From positions 1 to 11,885 of the forward strand of contig JAJFMR010000076.1 of the NCBI GenBank assembly GCA_020696915.1: a stretch of 11,885 nucleotides of DNA, read 5' to 3'. Made by a program: the position numbers and the translations under genes. Under the pieces are notes generated by a model that was not told the DNA's origin, did not search any database, and saw only the letters and a list, made by a program, of their open reading frames with translations. This document shows, in pieces, positions 6,716 through 11,885 of the stretch; positions within the stretch are counted from its first letter, which is position 1, and every line of letters begins with the position of its first letter. Origin of the DNA: Rhizobiaceae bacterium. Lineage in GTDB: Bacteria; Pseudomonadota; Alphaproteobacteria; Rhizobiales; Rhizobiaceae.

Positions 6716-7564
6716 TCAGCGGTCCAAATATCGCCGCGCGGCGTAGAGCGCTACGGCGGCGGCGTTCGACACGTTCAGGGAGGCAATCGGACCTTGCATG
6801 TCCAGGCGGGCCAGCACCGAGACCGTCTCGCGGGTTTTCTGGCGCAGGCCCTTTCCTTCCGAACCCAGGACCAGCGCCACCTTGGATCCGGAAAAGCTCG
6901 ACTCCAGTTCTGCCGGGCCCTCGGAGTCGAGGCCTACGGTGAAATAACCGGCATCGTGCAGCCTCGACAGCGCGTCGGCCAGGTTCTTCACCTCGATGAG
7001 TTCGATATGTTCGAGCGCCCCGGAAGCCGATTTTGCGAGGACGCCCGTTTCCTGGGGGCTGTGCCGCGCGGTGGTGATCAGCGCCCCGGCCCCGAAGGCG
7101 ACGGCGGAGCGCATGATGGCGCCGGCATTGTGCGGGTCGGTCACCTGGTCGAGCACTACCACGAGCCCGGTGTCGCCCAGCGCGTCCAGCGATCTTGCTT
7201 GGAGCGGCCTTGTTTCGATCAGGACCCCCTGGTGCACGGCGTCCGATCCGGTCACCTTGTCAATGTCGCGGGGCTCGACGACCGCCACTGGAAAGGGCAG
7301 GGCAGCCGTATCCGCCCCGAGCCGTTCGAGCGCATTGCGGGTGACGAGCATGCGGCTGATCTTCCGGCGGCCGTTGCGGAGCGCGGCGCGGACGGTGTGG
7401 ATGCCGTAGAGCCGTACGAGGCCATCCGGCGCGTTTTCCCCTGGCGGGACTGACTGGCGCGGCCTCGACACCGGCGCCCCCCCGCTTTTCTGGTCGCGAA
7501 ATCGGCGCCTCAGTTTCGCATAGTGCGTGTCCTTCGGACTGCCCTCTTTCCTGTCGTCGTTCAT
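6716..7564 (-). CDS. rlmB: 23S rRNA (guanosine-2251-2'-O)-methyltransferase RlmB
   Basis: A 282-residue SPOUT (TrmH-family) methyltransferase; RlmB methylates the 2'-OH of G2251 in the P-loop of 23S rRNA using S-adenosylmethionine. The N-terminal 50 residues are basic and probably flexible (YAKLRRRFRDQKSGG). An RNA-binding substrate domain begins with LYGIHTVRAAL at about 53. The catalytic SPOUT domain has motif 1 (DQVTDPHNAGAIMRS, Asn146), motif 2 (LGSEGKGLR, Glu236) and motif 3 (ASLNVSNAAAVALY, about 261-274) forming the deep trefoil knot. The ATG at 7564 is chosen because GGAG lies six bases upstream; an ATG at 7591 lacks a site. A longer upstream reading to 8065 runs antisense through tRNA-Tyr and is not real. 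It is convergent with deoD and divergent from tRNA-Tyr. Confidence 0.93.
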   Translation of the reverse strand: MNDDRKEGSPKDTHYAKLRRRFRDQKSGGAPVSRPRQSVPPGENAPDGLVRLYGIHTVRAALRNGRRKISRMLVTRNALERLGADTAALPFPVAVVEPRDIDKVTGSDAVHQGVLIETRPLQARSLDALGDTGLVVVLDQVTDPHNAGAIMRSAVAFGAGALITTARHSPQETGVLAKSASGALEHIELIEVKNLADALSRLHDAGYFTVGLDSEGPAELESSFSGSKVALVLGSEGKGLRQKTRETVSVLARLDMQGPIASLNVSNAAAVALYAARRYLDR

Positions 7565-7848
7565 GACCGGCTCCGGAAGCGTTGCGGACATCGAGGCGAG
7601 GCTTGCCGGACCGTCACCCGGACGAGGATCGGCCCGGGAGGACCATCGTGAACGGCACTCTATAACGGCCTGCCCGGACGATTCATACTGGTTCCCACAG
7701 ACGAGGCGAAATGCGAGACAATTGAACCGCGGCGTGGTTGACACCAAATACCCCACTCGCCATAAGGCGCTGCGCGCGTTCGGGCTTCCGCTCATCGATC
7801 TCCCGATTTCGCGCGGAATGCCTCGCCGCATGGCTCCGGCAGCAGTCT
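7565..7848. other. Divergent spacer between rlmB and tRNA-Tyr
   Basis: About 280 bases without a convincing gene. It contains the rlmB ribosome-binding site at its left end and the tRNA-Tyr promoter at 7738-7766. Open frames through it have no ribosome-binding site or recognisable sequence. I see no hairpin or repeat of note. Confidence 0.6.
7738..7766 (+). promoter_or_regulatory. Strong sigma70-type promoter for tRNA-Tyr
   Basis: A consensus TTGACA (7738-7743) is separated by exactly 17 bases from CATAAG (7761-7766), four of six matching the -10 consensus. Transcription would start near 7773, giving a 5' leader of about 75 bases before the tRNA. This is the best promoter match in the window, as expected for a stable-RNA gene. 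Confidence 0.65.
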
Positions 7849-7933
7849 GGAGGGGTGCCCGAGTGGTTAAAGGGGACGGACTGTAAATCCGTTGGCTTAG
7901 CCTACGTTGGTTCGAATCCAACCCCCTCCACCA
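7849..7933 (+). tRNA. tRNA-Tyr (anticodon GTA)
   Basis: An 85-base class II tRNA. The acceptor GGAGGGG (7849-7855) pairs with CCCCTCC (7923-7929), followed by discriminator A and an encoded CCA. The anticodon stem ACGGA/TCCGT encloses loop CTGTAAA with anticodon GTA at 7883-7885. A long variable arm (GGCT/AGCC) and a standard T arm (GTTGG, TTCGAAT, CCAAC) complete the fold. It is a housekeeping tRNA; rlmB lies upstream in the opposite direction. Confidence 0.98.
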
Positions 7934-7997
7934 CTGCCGCATCGGAGCCGCCGCCAAGACATGACGCTTCCAATGCGCCACTGTGCGGGTCCGGTTC

Positions 7998-8011
7998 GGC
8001 CGTGACCGGCC
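7998..8011 (+). terminator. Possible tRNA-Tyr terminator hairpin
   Basis: GGCCG-TGAC-CGGCC forms a compact five-base-pair stem 65 bases after the tRNA and is followed by TTCCCC. There is no real T-run, so this is a weak candidate in the spacer between tRNA-Tyr and the convergent CBS gene. Confidence 0.25.
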
Positions 8012-8106
8012 TTCCCCACCTCCCGGCGGGACTTCATCGTCGCTGGTCGCGCTCGTGGACCGCAAGGCGGCGACGGCCGGATAGTGGCCGCTTCGCCTGG
8101 GCGGGG

Positions 8107-8544
8107 TTACTGGGCGGTCTGGGAATGATGGCCGCCCGGCATCGAAATGCCGCTCAGCGCCTCGCCGGTCTCGGCCGTCTCGCCGGTCCTGGCAAGATCG
8201 CCGATCGAGACGATGCCGATCAGGCGCTTGTCGCGATTGAGGACCGGTAGCCTTCTCACCTGCTGCTCGCCCATCTTGTGAAGCACGTCGTCGACCTCCT
8301 CGTCATCGAAGCAGTACTTCACGTCGGTGCTCATCACCTCGCGGACGCGGGCGTCCGGCCCCTTGCCCTCGGCGACGCCGCGCACCGCTATGTCGCGGTC
8401 GGTGATCATGCCGACCAGCCGGTCGTTTTCGCCGACCGGCATCACCCCGGCGTCCAGCCGGGCCATGACTTGCGCGGCTTCCTGAAGGGTCTGGTCCGGG
8501 TCGGCGATCCGGACATCGTTCGTCATGCAATCTTTCACTCTCAT
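8107..8544 (-). CDS. Two-CBS-domain protein, HRP1-like
   Basis: A 145-residue soluble protein consisting of a tandem pair of CBS domains: CBS1 about residues 7-60 (CMTNDVRIADPDQTLQEAA ... RLVGMITDRDIAVRG) and CBS2 about 70-125 (VMSTDVKYCFDDEEVDDVL ... RLIGIVSIGDLAR). The same architecture is found in mycobacterial Hypoxic Response Protein 1 and many free-standing rhizobial proteins. CBS pairs bind adenine nucleotides or other ligands and sense energy state; no catalytic domain is attached, so it probably acts as a ligand sensor or partner protein with unknown target. The tail (GISMPGGHHSQTAQ) resembles that of rhizobial homologues. A GGGAGG ribosome-binding site six bases upstream supports the ATG at 8544. 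It is inserted in antisense orientation between two tRNA genes, with its 3' end facing tRNA-Tyr and its 5' end facing away from tRNA-Gly. Confidence 0.9.
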   Translation of the reverse strand: MRVKDCMTNDVRIADPDQTLQEAAQVMARLDAGVMPVGENDRLVGMITDRDIAVRGVAEGKGPDARVREVMSTDVKYCFDDEEVDDVLHKMGEQQVRRLPVLNRDKRLIGIVSIGDLARTGETAETGEALSGISMPGGHHSQTAQ

Positions 8545-8699
8545 CGGAACCTCCCTGGTTGGTCATCTGCAGCGCACTGCCTGTCCGCCGCCTCGAACCC
8601 ACCGCCGTCGACTTGATGAGAGAAGGAATGATTGGCCGCCGCAGACGTTCCGCAAAAAAGCCCGACGGGTCGCCGCGTCATCGCCGTGTCCGCCGCTCC

Positions 8700-8730
8700 T
8701 TGACCTTGCAGGGGACAGCGAATAGCTAAT
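8700..8730 (+). promoter_or_regulatory. Candidate promoter for tRNA-Gly and possibly tuf
   Basis: TTGACC (8700-8705) is followed by TAGCTAAT (8723-8730); the -10 could be TAGCTA (17-base spacing) or GCTAAT (19-base spacing). It would place the transcription start within a few bases of the tRNA. The -35 match is good and the -10 only fair. Confidence 0.4.
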
Positions 8731-8738
8731 GCGGCAGC

Positions 8739-8812
8739 GCGGGTATGGTGAAATGGTATCACATGAGCCTTCCAAGCTCTTGGTGCGGGTTCGATTCCCG
8801 CTACCCGCTCCA
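8739..8812 (+). tRNA. tRNA-Gly (anticodon TCC)
   Basis: A 74-base tRNA. The acceptor GCGGGTA (8739-8745) pairs with TACCCGC (8802-8808), followed by discriminator T and an encoded CCA. The D stem is GTGA/TCAC, the anticodon loop is CTTCCAA with TCC at 8771-8773, and the T arm is GCGGG, TTCGATT, CCCGC. The outermost pair of the anticodon stem is T-T, a tolerable mismatch. It reads GGA and GGG codons. tuf starts 207 bases downstream on the same strand with no clear terminator between, so cotranscription is possible, as in the E. coli glyT-thrT-tufB unit. Confidence 0.97.
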
Positions 8813-9019
8813 GCGGCCTCCATTACCGGGAGTTGAACGGCGTCTCCCTTCGAGGTGGCCTCCCGTCGGGACCTTCGCCGGATGGATACGAGGAGCCTTG
8901 CCGGAAGCGCCGCCAGGGCCGCCCGCTTCGGCATAAGCCCCTTGTGTTTTCGAGGCGTTGTCGCTAATCGCCCGGCATCCGAAATCCAGTATCTGTCTCG
9001 TGGCCTCAGGAAAGAGAAA

Positions 9020-10195
9020 ATGGCAAAAGGTAAATTCGAGCGCACGAAGCCGCATGTGAACGTCGGCACGATTGGTCATGTCGACCATGGCAAGACGTCC
9101 CTGACGGCGGCGATCACCAAGTTCTTTGGCGAATACAAGCCCTACGACCAGATCGATGCGGCGCCGGAGGAGAAGGCGCGCGGCATCACGATTTCGACGG
9201 CGCATGTCGAGTACGAGACGACGGCGCGCCACTATGCGCATGTGGACTGCCCGGGGCATGCCGACTACGTGAAGAACATGATCACCGGGGCGGCGCAGAT
9301 GGACGGCGCCATTCTGGTGGTTTCGGCGGCCGACGGTCCGATGCCGCAGACGCGCGAGCACATTCTTCTGGCCCGCCAGGTGGGCGTTCCGGCGATCGTC
9401 GTTTATCTGAACAAGGTGGACATGGTCGACGATCCGGAGCTTCTGGAACTGGTCGAGCTGGAGGTTCGCGAGCTTCTGTCGAAGTACGAGTTTCCGGGCG
9501 ACGACATTCCGATCGTCAAGGGCTCGGCGCTGGCGGCGCTGGAGGACAGCAACAAGGAGATCGGCGAGACCTCGATCCGCGAGCTGATGAAGGCGGTCGA
9601 CGAGTACATCCCGACGCCGGTGCGGCCGATCGACAAGCCGTTCCTGCTGCCGATCGAGGACGTGTTCTCGATTTCGGGCCGCGGCACGGTGGTGACGGGG
9701 CGTGTCGAGCGCGGCGTGGTGAAGGTCGGCGAGGAGCTGGAGATCGTCGGCATCCGGCCGACCACCAAGACGACGTGCACGGGTGTCGAGATGTTCCGCA
9801 AGCTGCTCGACCAGGGTCAGGCGGGCGACAACATCGGTGCGCTGTTGCGCGGCGTTGACCGCGACGGTGTCGAGCGCGGCCAGGTTCTGGCCAAGCCCGG
9901 CTCGGTGAAGCCGCACAAGAAGTTCGTGGCCGAGGCCTACATCCTGACCAAGGAGGAGGGCGGGCGGCACACGCCGTTCTTCACCAACTACCGGCCGCAG
10001 TTCTATTTCCGGACCACCGACGTGACCGGCGTGGTGACGCTGCCGGAAGGCACCGAGATGGTGATGCCGGGCGACAATGTGACGGTCGACGTCGAGCTGA
10101 TCGTGCCGATCGCCATGGAAGAGAAGCTGCGCTTCGCCATCCGCGAAGGCGGCAGGACCGTCGGCGCCGGCATCGTCGCCAGCATCAAAGAGTAA
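9020..10195 (+). CDS. tuf: Elongation factor Tu
   Basis: A 391-residue EF-Tu, the usual length in Hyphomicrobiales, which carries aminoacyl-tRNA to the ribosomal A site as a GTP complex. The GTPase motifs are intact: G1 GHVDHGKT (19-26), switch I RGITI (54-58, Thr57), G3 DCPGH (76-80, His80), G4 NKVD (131-134). Domains II and III follow (RGTVVTGRVERG; GGRHTPFFTNYRPQFYFRTTDVTG), ending GRTVGAGIVASIKE. The ATG at 9020 has AGGA upstream and gives the universal MAKxKFERTKPHVNVGTIGHVDHGKT start; the open frame to 8855 has no family support. The stop codon lies in the first copy of a 16-base tandem repeat. tRNA-Gly is upstream and rpsJ directly downstream; the fusA that commonly precedes an S10-linked tuf is absent. 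Alphaproteobacteria of this group usually carry two near-identical tuf copies, and only one is in view. Confidence 0.98.
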   Translation: MAKGKFERTKPHVNVGTIGHVDHGKTSLTAAITKFFGEYKPYDQIDAAPEEKARGITISTAHVEYETTARHYAHVDCPGHADYVKNMITGAAQMDGAILVVSAADGPMPQTREHILLARQVGVPAIVVYLNKVDMVDDPELLELVELEVRELLSKYEFPGDDIPIVKGSALAALEDSNKEIGETSIRELMKAVDEYIPTPVRPIDKPFLLPIEDVFSISGRGTVVTGRVERGVVKVGEELEIVGIRPTTKTTCTGVEMFRKLLDQGQAGDNIGALLRGVDRDGVERGQVLAKPGSVKPHKKFVAEAYILTKEEGGRHTPFFTNYRPQFYFRTTDVTGVVTLPEGTEMVMPGDNVTVDVELIVPIAMEEKLRFAIREGGRTVGAGIVASIKE

Positions 10196-10214
10196 GGCCA
10201 TCAAAGAGTAAGGC
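10183..10214 (+). repeat. Two tandem copies of a 16-base unit across the tuf stop codon
   Basis: CATCAAAGAGTAAGGC occurs at 10183-10198 and again at 10199-10214, perfectly identical, with two more matching bases after the second copy. The first copy encodes the last EF-Tu residues and the stop codon; the second lies in the untranslated gap before rpsJ. It may be a replication-slippage duplication or a trace of joining two sequences that overlapped here. Confidence 0.95.
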
Positions 10215-10228
10215 CAACCGATCTGACG

Positions 10229-10258
10229 CCGGCGCGGAAATCATCCGCGCCGCGCCGG
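10229..10258 (+). promoter_or_regulatory. Alternative hairpins in the tuf-rpsJ leader
   Basis: CCGGCGCGG (10229-10237) can pair with CCGCGCCGG (10250-10258) in a perfect nine-base-pair stem with a twelve-base loop. The last seven bases of the left arm can instead pair with CCGCGCC (10245-10251) in a seven-base-pair stem with a seven-base loop. The structure ends about three bases before the rpsJ ribosome-binding site (AAGGAAG). There is no T-run, so a translational control element or mRNA processing site is as likely as a terminator. Confidence 0.45.
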
Positions 10259-10274
10259 AACAAGGAAGTGACGC

Positions 10275-10583
10275 ATGAACGGACAGAATATCCGCATCCG
10301 CCTGAAGGCGTTCGACCACCGTGTGCTCGATGCCTCGACGCGCGAGATCGTGTCGACCGCCAAGCGCACGGGAGCCAACGTTCGCGGCCCCATTCCGCTG
10401 CCGACGCGGATCGAGAAGTTCACGGTCAACAGGTCGCCGCATGTCGACAAGAAAAGCCGCGAGCAGTTCGAGATGCGCACGCACAAGCGGCTGCTCGACA
10501 TCGTGGACCCGACCCCGCAGACCGTCGACGCTTTGATGAAGCTCGACCTGGCGGCCGGCGTCGACGTCGAGATCAAGCTCTAG
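10275..10583 (+). CDS. rpsJ: 30S ribosomal protein S10 (NusE)
   Basis: A 102-residue S10, full length for the family. It is part of the head of the 30S subunit and, as NusE, joins NusB in antitermination. It starts NGQNIRIRLKAFDHRVLD and contains the conserved loop GPIPLPTRIEKFTVNRSPHVDKKSREQFEM... (split about residues 38-68), followed by THKRLLDIVDPTPQTVDALM. The ATG at 10275 has a good AAGGAAG site six bases upstream. It is the first gene of the S10 operon, and rplC follows 49 bases later. Confidence 0.98.
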   Translation: MNGQNIRIRLKAFDHRVLDASTREIVSTAKRTGANVRGPIPLPTRIEKFTVNRSPHVDKKSREQFEMRTHKRLLDIVDPTPQTVDALMKLDLAAGVDVEIKL

Positions 10584-10632
10584 GGTTGCGCAAGGCCGAA
10601 GGCCAGGCGCGGACACGCAAGGAAACGAACCG

Positions 10633-11346
10633 ATGCGTTCAGGTGTGATTGCACAGAAGCTGGGAATGACCCGCGTCTACAACGACGCCGGAGAGCATGT
10701 TCCGGTCACGGTCCTCCGCATGGAGAACTGCCAGGTGGAGGCGCAGCGCACCGCCGAGAAGAACGGCTACACTGCCGTCCAGCTCGGCGTCGGCCTGGCC
10801 AAGGTGAAGAACACGTCGAAGGCGATGCGCGGACATTTCGCCGCCGCCTCCGTCGAGCCCAAGACCAAGGTCGCCGAGTTCCGGGTCTCGCCAGAGAACC
10901 TGCTCGACGTCGGCGCCGAGATCACGGTCGAGCACTTCCTGCCGGGCCAGAAGGTCGACGTCACCGGAACGACGACCGGCAAGGGCTTTCAGGGCGTCAT
11001 CAAGCGTCATCACATGGGCGGCGGGCGCGCTACACACGGCAACTCGGTGTCGCACCGCACGCACGGCTCGACCGGCCAGCGCCAGGATCCCGGCAAGGTG
11101 TTCAAGGGCAAGAAGATGGCCGGCCATCTCGGTGCGACCCGCGTCACCACGCAGAACGTCGAGGTCGTTTCCACCGACAGCGATCGCGGTCTGATCCTGA
11201 TCCGCGGCGCCGTCCCCGGCACCAAGGGCGCCTGGATCCTGGTGCGCGACGCCGTGAAGGTGGCCCTGCCGGACGCCGCTCCGAAGCCGGCCGGCCTCCG
11301 TGCGGCGGCCCAGACCGAAGCTCCGGCCACTGAGGGGGCACAGTAA
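10633..11346 (+). CDS. rplC: 50S ribosomal protein L3
   Basis: A 237-residue L3, one of the first proteins to assemble on 23S rRNA, near the peptidyl transferase centre. The start MRSGVIAQKLGMTRVY is typical. The conserved central loop HGNSVSHRTHGSTGQRQDPG followed by KVFKGKKMAGHLG (about 135-167) includes the Gln that PrmB methylates in other bacteria. It is longer than E. coli L3 (209) because of a C-terminal Ala/Pro-rich tail of about 27 residues after DAVKVALPDAAP, common in alphaproteobacteria. AAGGAAA lies upstream of the ATG. Its TAA stop codon shares one base with the rplD ATG (TAATG), implying coupled translation. Confidence 0.98.
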   Translation: MRSGVIAQKLGMTRVYNDAGEHVPVTVLRMENCQVEAQRTAEKNGYTAVQLGVGLAKVKNTSKAMRGHFAAASVEPKTKVAEFRVSPENLLDVGAEITVEHFLPGQKVDVTGTTTGKGFQGVIKRHHMGGGRATHGNSVSHRTHGSTGQRQDPGKVFKGKKMAGHLGATRVTTQNVEVVSTDSDRGLILIRGAVPGTKGAWILVRDAVKVALPDAAPKPAGLRAAAQTEAPATEGAQ

Positions 11347-11885
11347 TGGACGTCAAGATAACCACCCTGGCCGGCGACGACGCCGGCGAGGTGAAGCTCT
11401 CCGATGCGATCTTCGGCCTCGATCCGCGCGAGGACATCCTGCAGCGCGTCGTGCGCTGGCAGCTTGCCAGGCGCCAGCAGGGCACGCACAAGGCCAAGGG
11501 CCGCGCCGAGATCGCCCGCACCGGCGCCAAGATGTACAAGCAGAAGGGTACGGGCCGCGCCCGTCACCATTCGGCTCGCGCGCCGCAGTTCCGCGGCGGT
11601 GGCAAGGCGCACGGCCCGGTGGTGCGCAGCCATGAGCACGACCTGCCCAAGAAGGTCAGGGCGCTCGGGCTGAAGCACGCCCTGTCGGCGAAGGCGAAGG
11701 CGGAAAGCCTGATCATCATCGACGATCTGAAGCTGTCGGAGGCCAGGACGAAGGCGCTTGTCGCGAATTTCGAGGTGCTGGGGCTGTCCAACGCGCTGAT
11801 GATCGGCGGCTCCGAGCTCGACCAGAATTTCGCCCGCGCCGCCAGCAACATTCCCAACATCGACGTGCTGCCGATCCAGGGCATC
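11346..11885 (+). CDS. rplD: 50S ribosomal protein L4, 3' end beyond the window
   Basis: The first 180 codons of L4 (family length about 206). L4 lines the peptide exit tunnel and in gammaproteobacteria also represses the S10 operon. The rRNA-contacting loop is visible at residues 46-86: GTHKAKGRAEIARTGAKMY then KQKGTGRARHHSARAPQFRGGG. The C-terminal part (LIIIDDLKLSEARTKALV, NALMIGGSE) is the start of the globular domain. It overlaps rplC by one base. No frame disruption is seen up to the right edge. Confidence 0.97.
   Translation, partial: MDVKITTLAGDDAGEVKLSDAIFGLDPREDILQRVVRWQLARRQQGTHKAKGRAEIARTGAKMYKQKGTGRARHHSARAPQFRGGGKAHGPVVRSHEHDLPKKVRALGLKHALSAKAKAESLIIIDDLKLSEARTKALVANFEVLGLSNALMIGGSELDQNFARAASNIPNIDVLPIQGI

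Noticed and set aside
7565..8065. Upstream extension of the rlmB reading frame on the minus strand (contains GLDSNQRRLSQRIYSPS).
   Set aside because: This stretch is the antisense translation of tRNA-Tyr, a well-known source of spurious protein annotations; the true rlmB start with a ribosome-binding site is at 7564.
8654..8671. Six T on the minus strand after CCCGTCGGG, resembling an intrinsic terminator.
   Set aside because: The stem is only three base pairs, and no minus-strand gene lies upstream that would need terminating here.
8563..9069. 168-residue minus-strand open frame containing GSGNRTRTKSLEGSCDT.
   Set aside because: It is the antisense reading of tRNA-Gly and the tuf leader, another recurrent annotation artefact; it has no ribosome-binding site and no family similarity.
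8801..10204. 467-residue minus-strand open frame opposite tuf.
   Set aside because: It is a His/Arg-rich antisense shadow created by GC-biased codon use in tuf; there is no recognisable domain.
1..11885. Search for a defence system, mobile element, CRISPR array, toxin-antitoxin pair or secondary-metabolite cluster.
   Set aside because: All sizable coding regions are accounted for by conserved core genes, and no repeats or hallmark proteins of such systems are visible.

Overview
This window is a GC-rich chromosomal housekeeping region from an alphaproteobacterium, most likely of the order Hyphomicrobiales (Rhizobiales; a Mesorhizobium/Phyllobacteriaceae-type genome would fit). The indicators are the CckA hybrid histidine kinase of the CckA-ChpT-CtrA cell-cycle phosphorelay, a rhizobial-type DksA that has lost the zinc cysteines, an orphan FliO-like gene beside cckA, a 391-residue EF-Tu, and the order rlmB / tRNA-Tyr / tRNA-Gly / tuf. 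I see no CRISPR array, insertion sequence, phage gene or attachment site.

Layout. Bases 1-1415 hold two minus-strand genes, sixA (phosphohistidine phosphatase) and ycjX (DUF463 P-loop protein, running off the left edge); both appear to start at TTG with good ribosome-binding sites. A divergent spacer with a perfect 24-bp palindrome and a good sigma70-type promoter leads to dksA (+). dksA converges on the minus-strand fliO-like gene, with two perfect hairpins between them. fliO is divergent from cckA (+), which is followed by a DeoD-type nucleoside phosphorylase (+). The phosphorylase converges on rlmB (-). A spacer of about 280 bases with a near-consensus promoter leads to tRNA-Tyr(GTA). Next come an HRP1-like two-CBS-domain protein (-), tRNA-Gly(TCC), tuf, and the start of the S10 ribosomal-protein operon: rpsJ, rplC and rplD (cut by the right edge).

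Functionally the window joins three housekeeping themes: cell-cycle and stringent control (cckA, dksA), translation (two tRNAs, rlmB, tuf, rpsJ-rplC-rplD) and small accessory enzymes (sixA, ycjX, the phosphorylase, the CBS protein).

The most notable observation is structural. As I recall the order in related genomes, the left flank (rlmB, tRNA-Tyr, tRNA-Gly) belongs to one tuf copy, which is followed by secE-nusG-rplKAJL-rpoBC-rpsLG-fusA. The right flank (rpsJ-rplC-rplD) belongs to the second tuf copy. Here a single tuf joins the two flanks directly, and a 16-bp tandem duplication covers the tuf stop codon at the join. This is either a real rearrangement or loss of a tuf copy, or an assembly collapse across duplicated tuf genes. 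I found no convincing candidate for a previously undescribed system.
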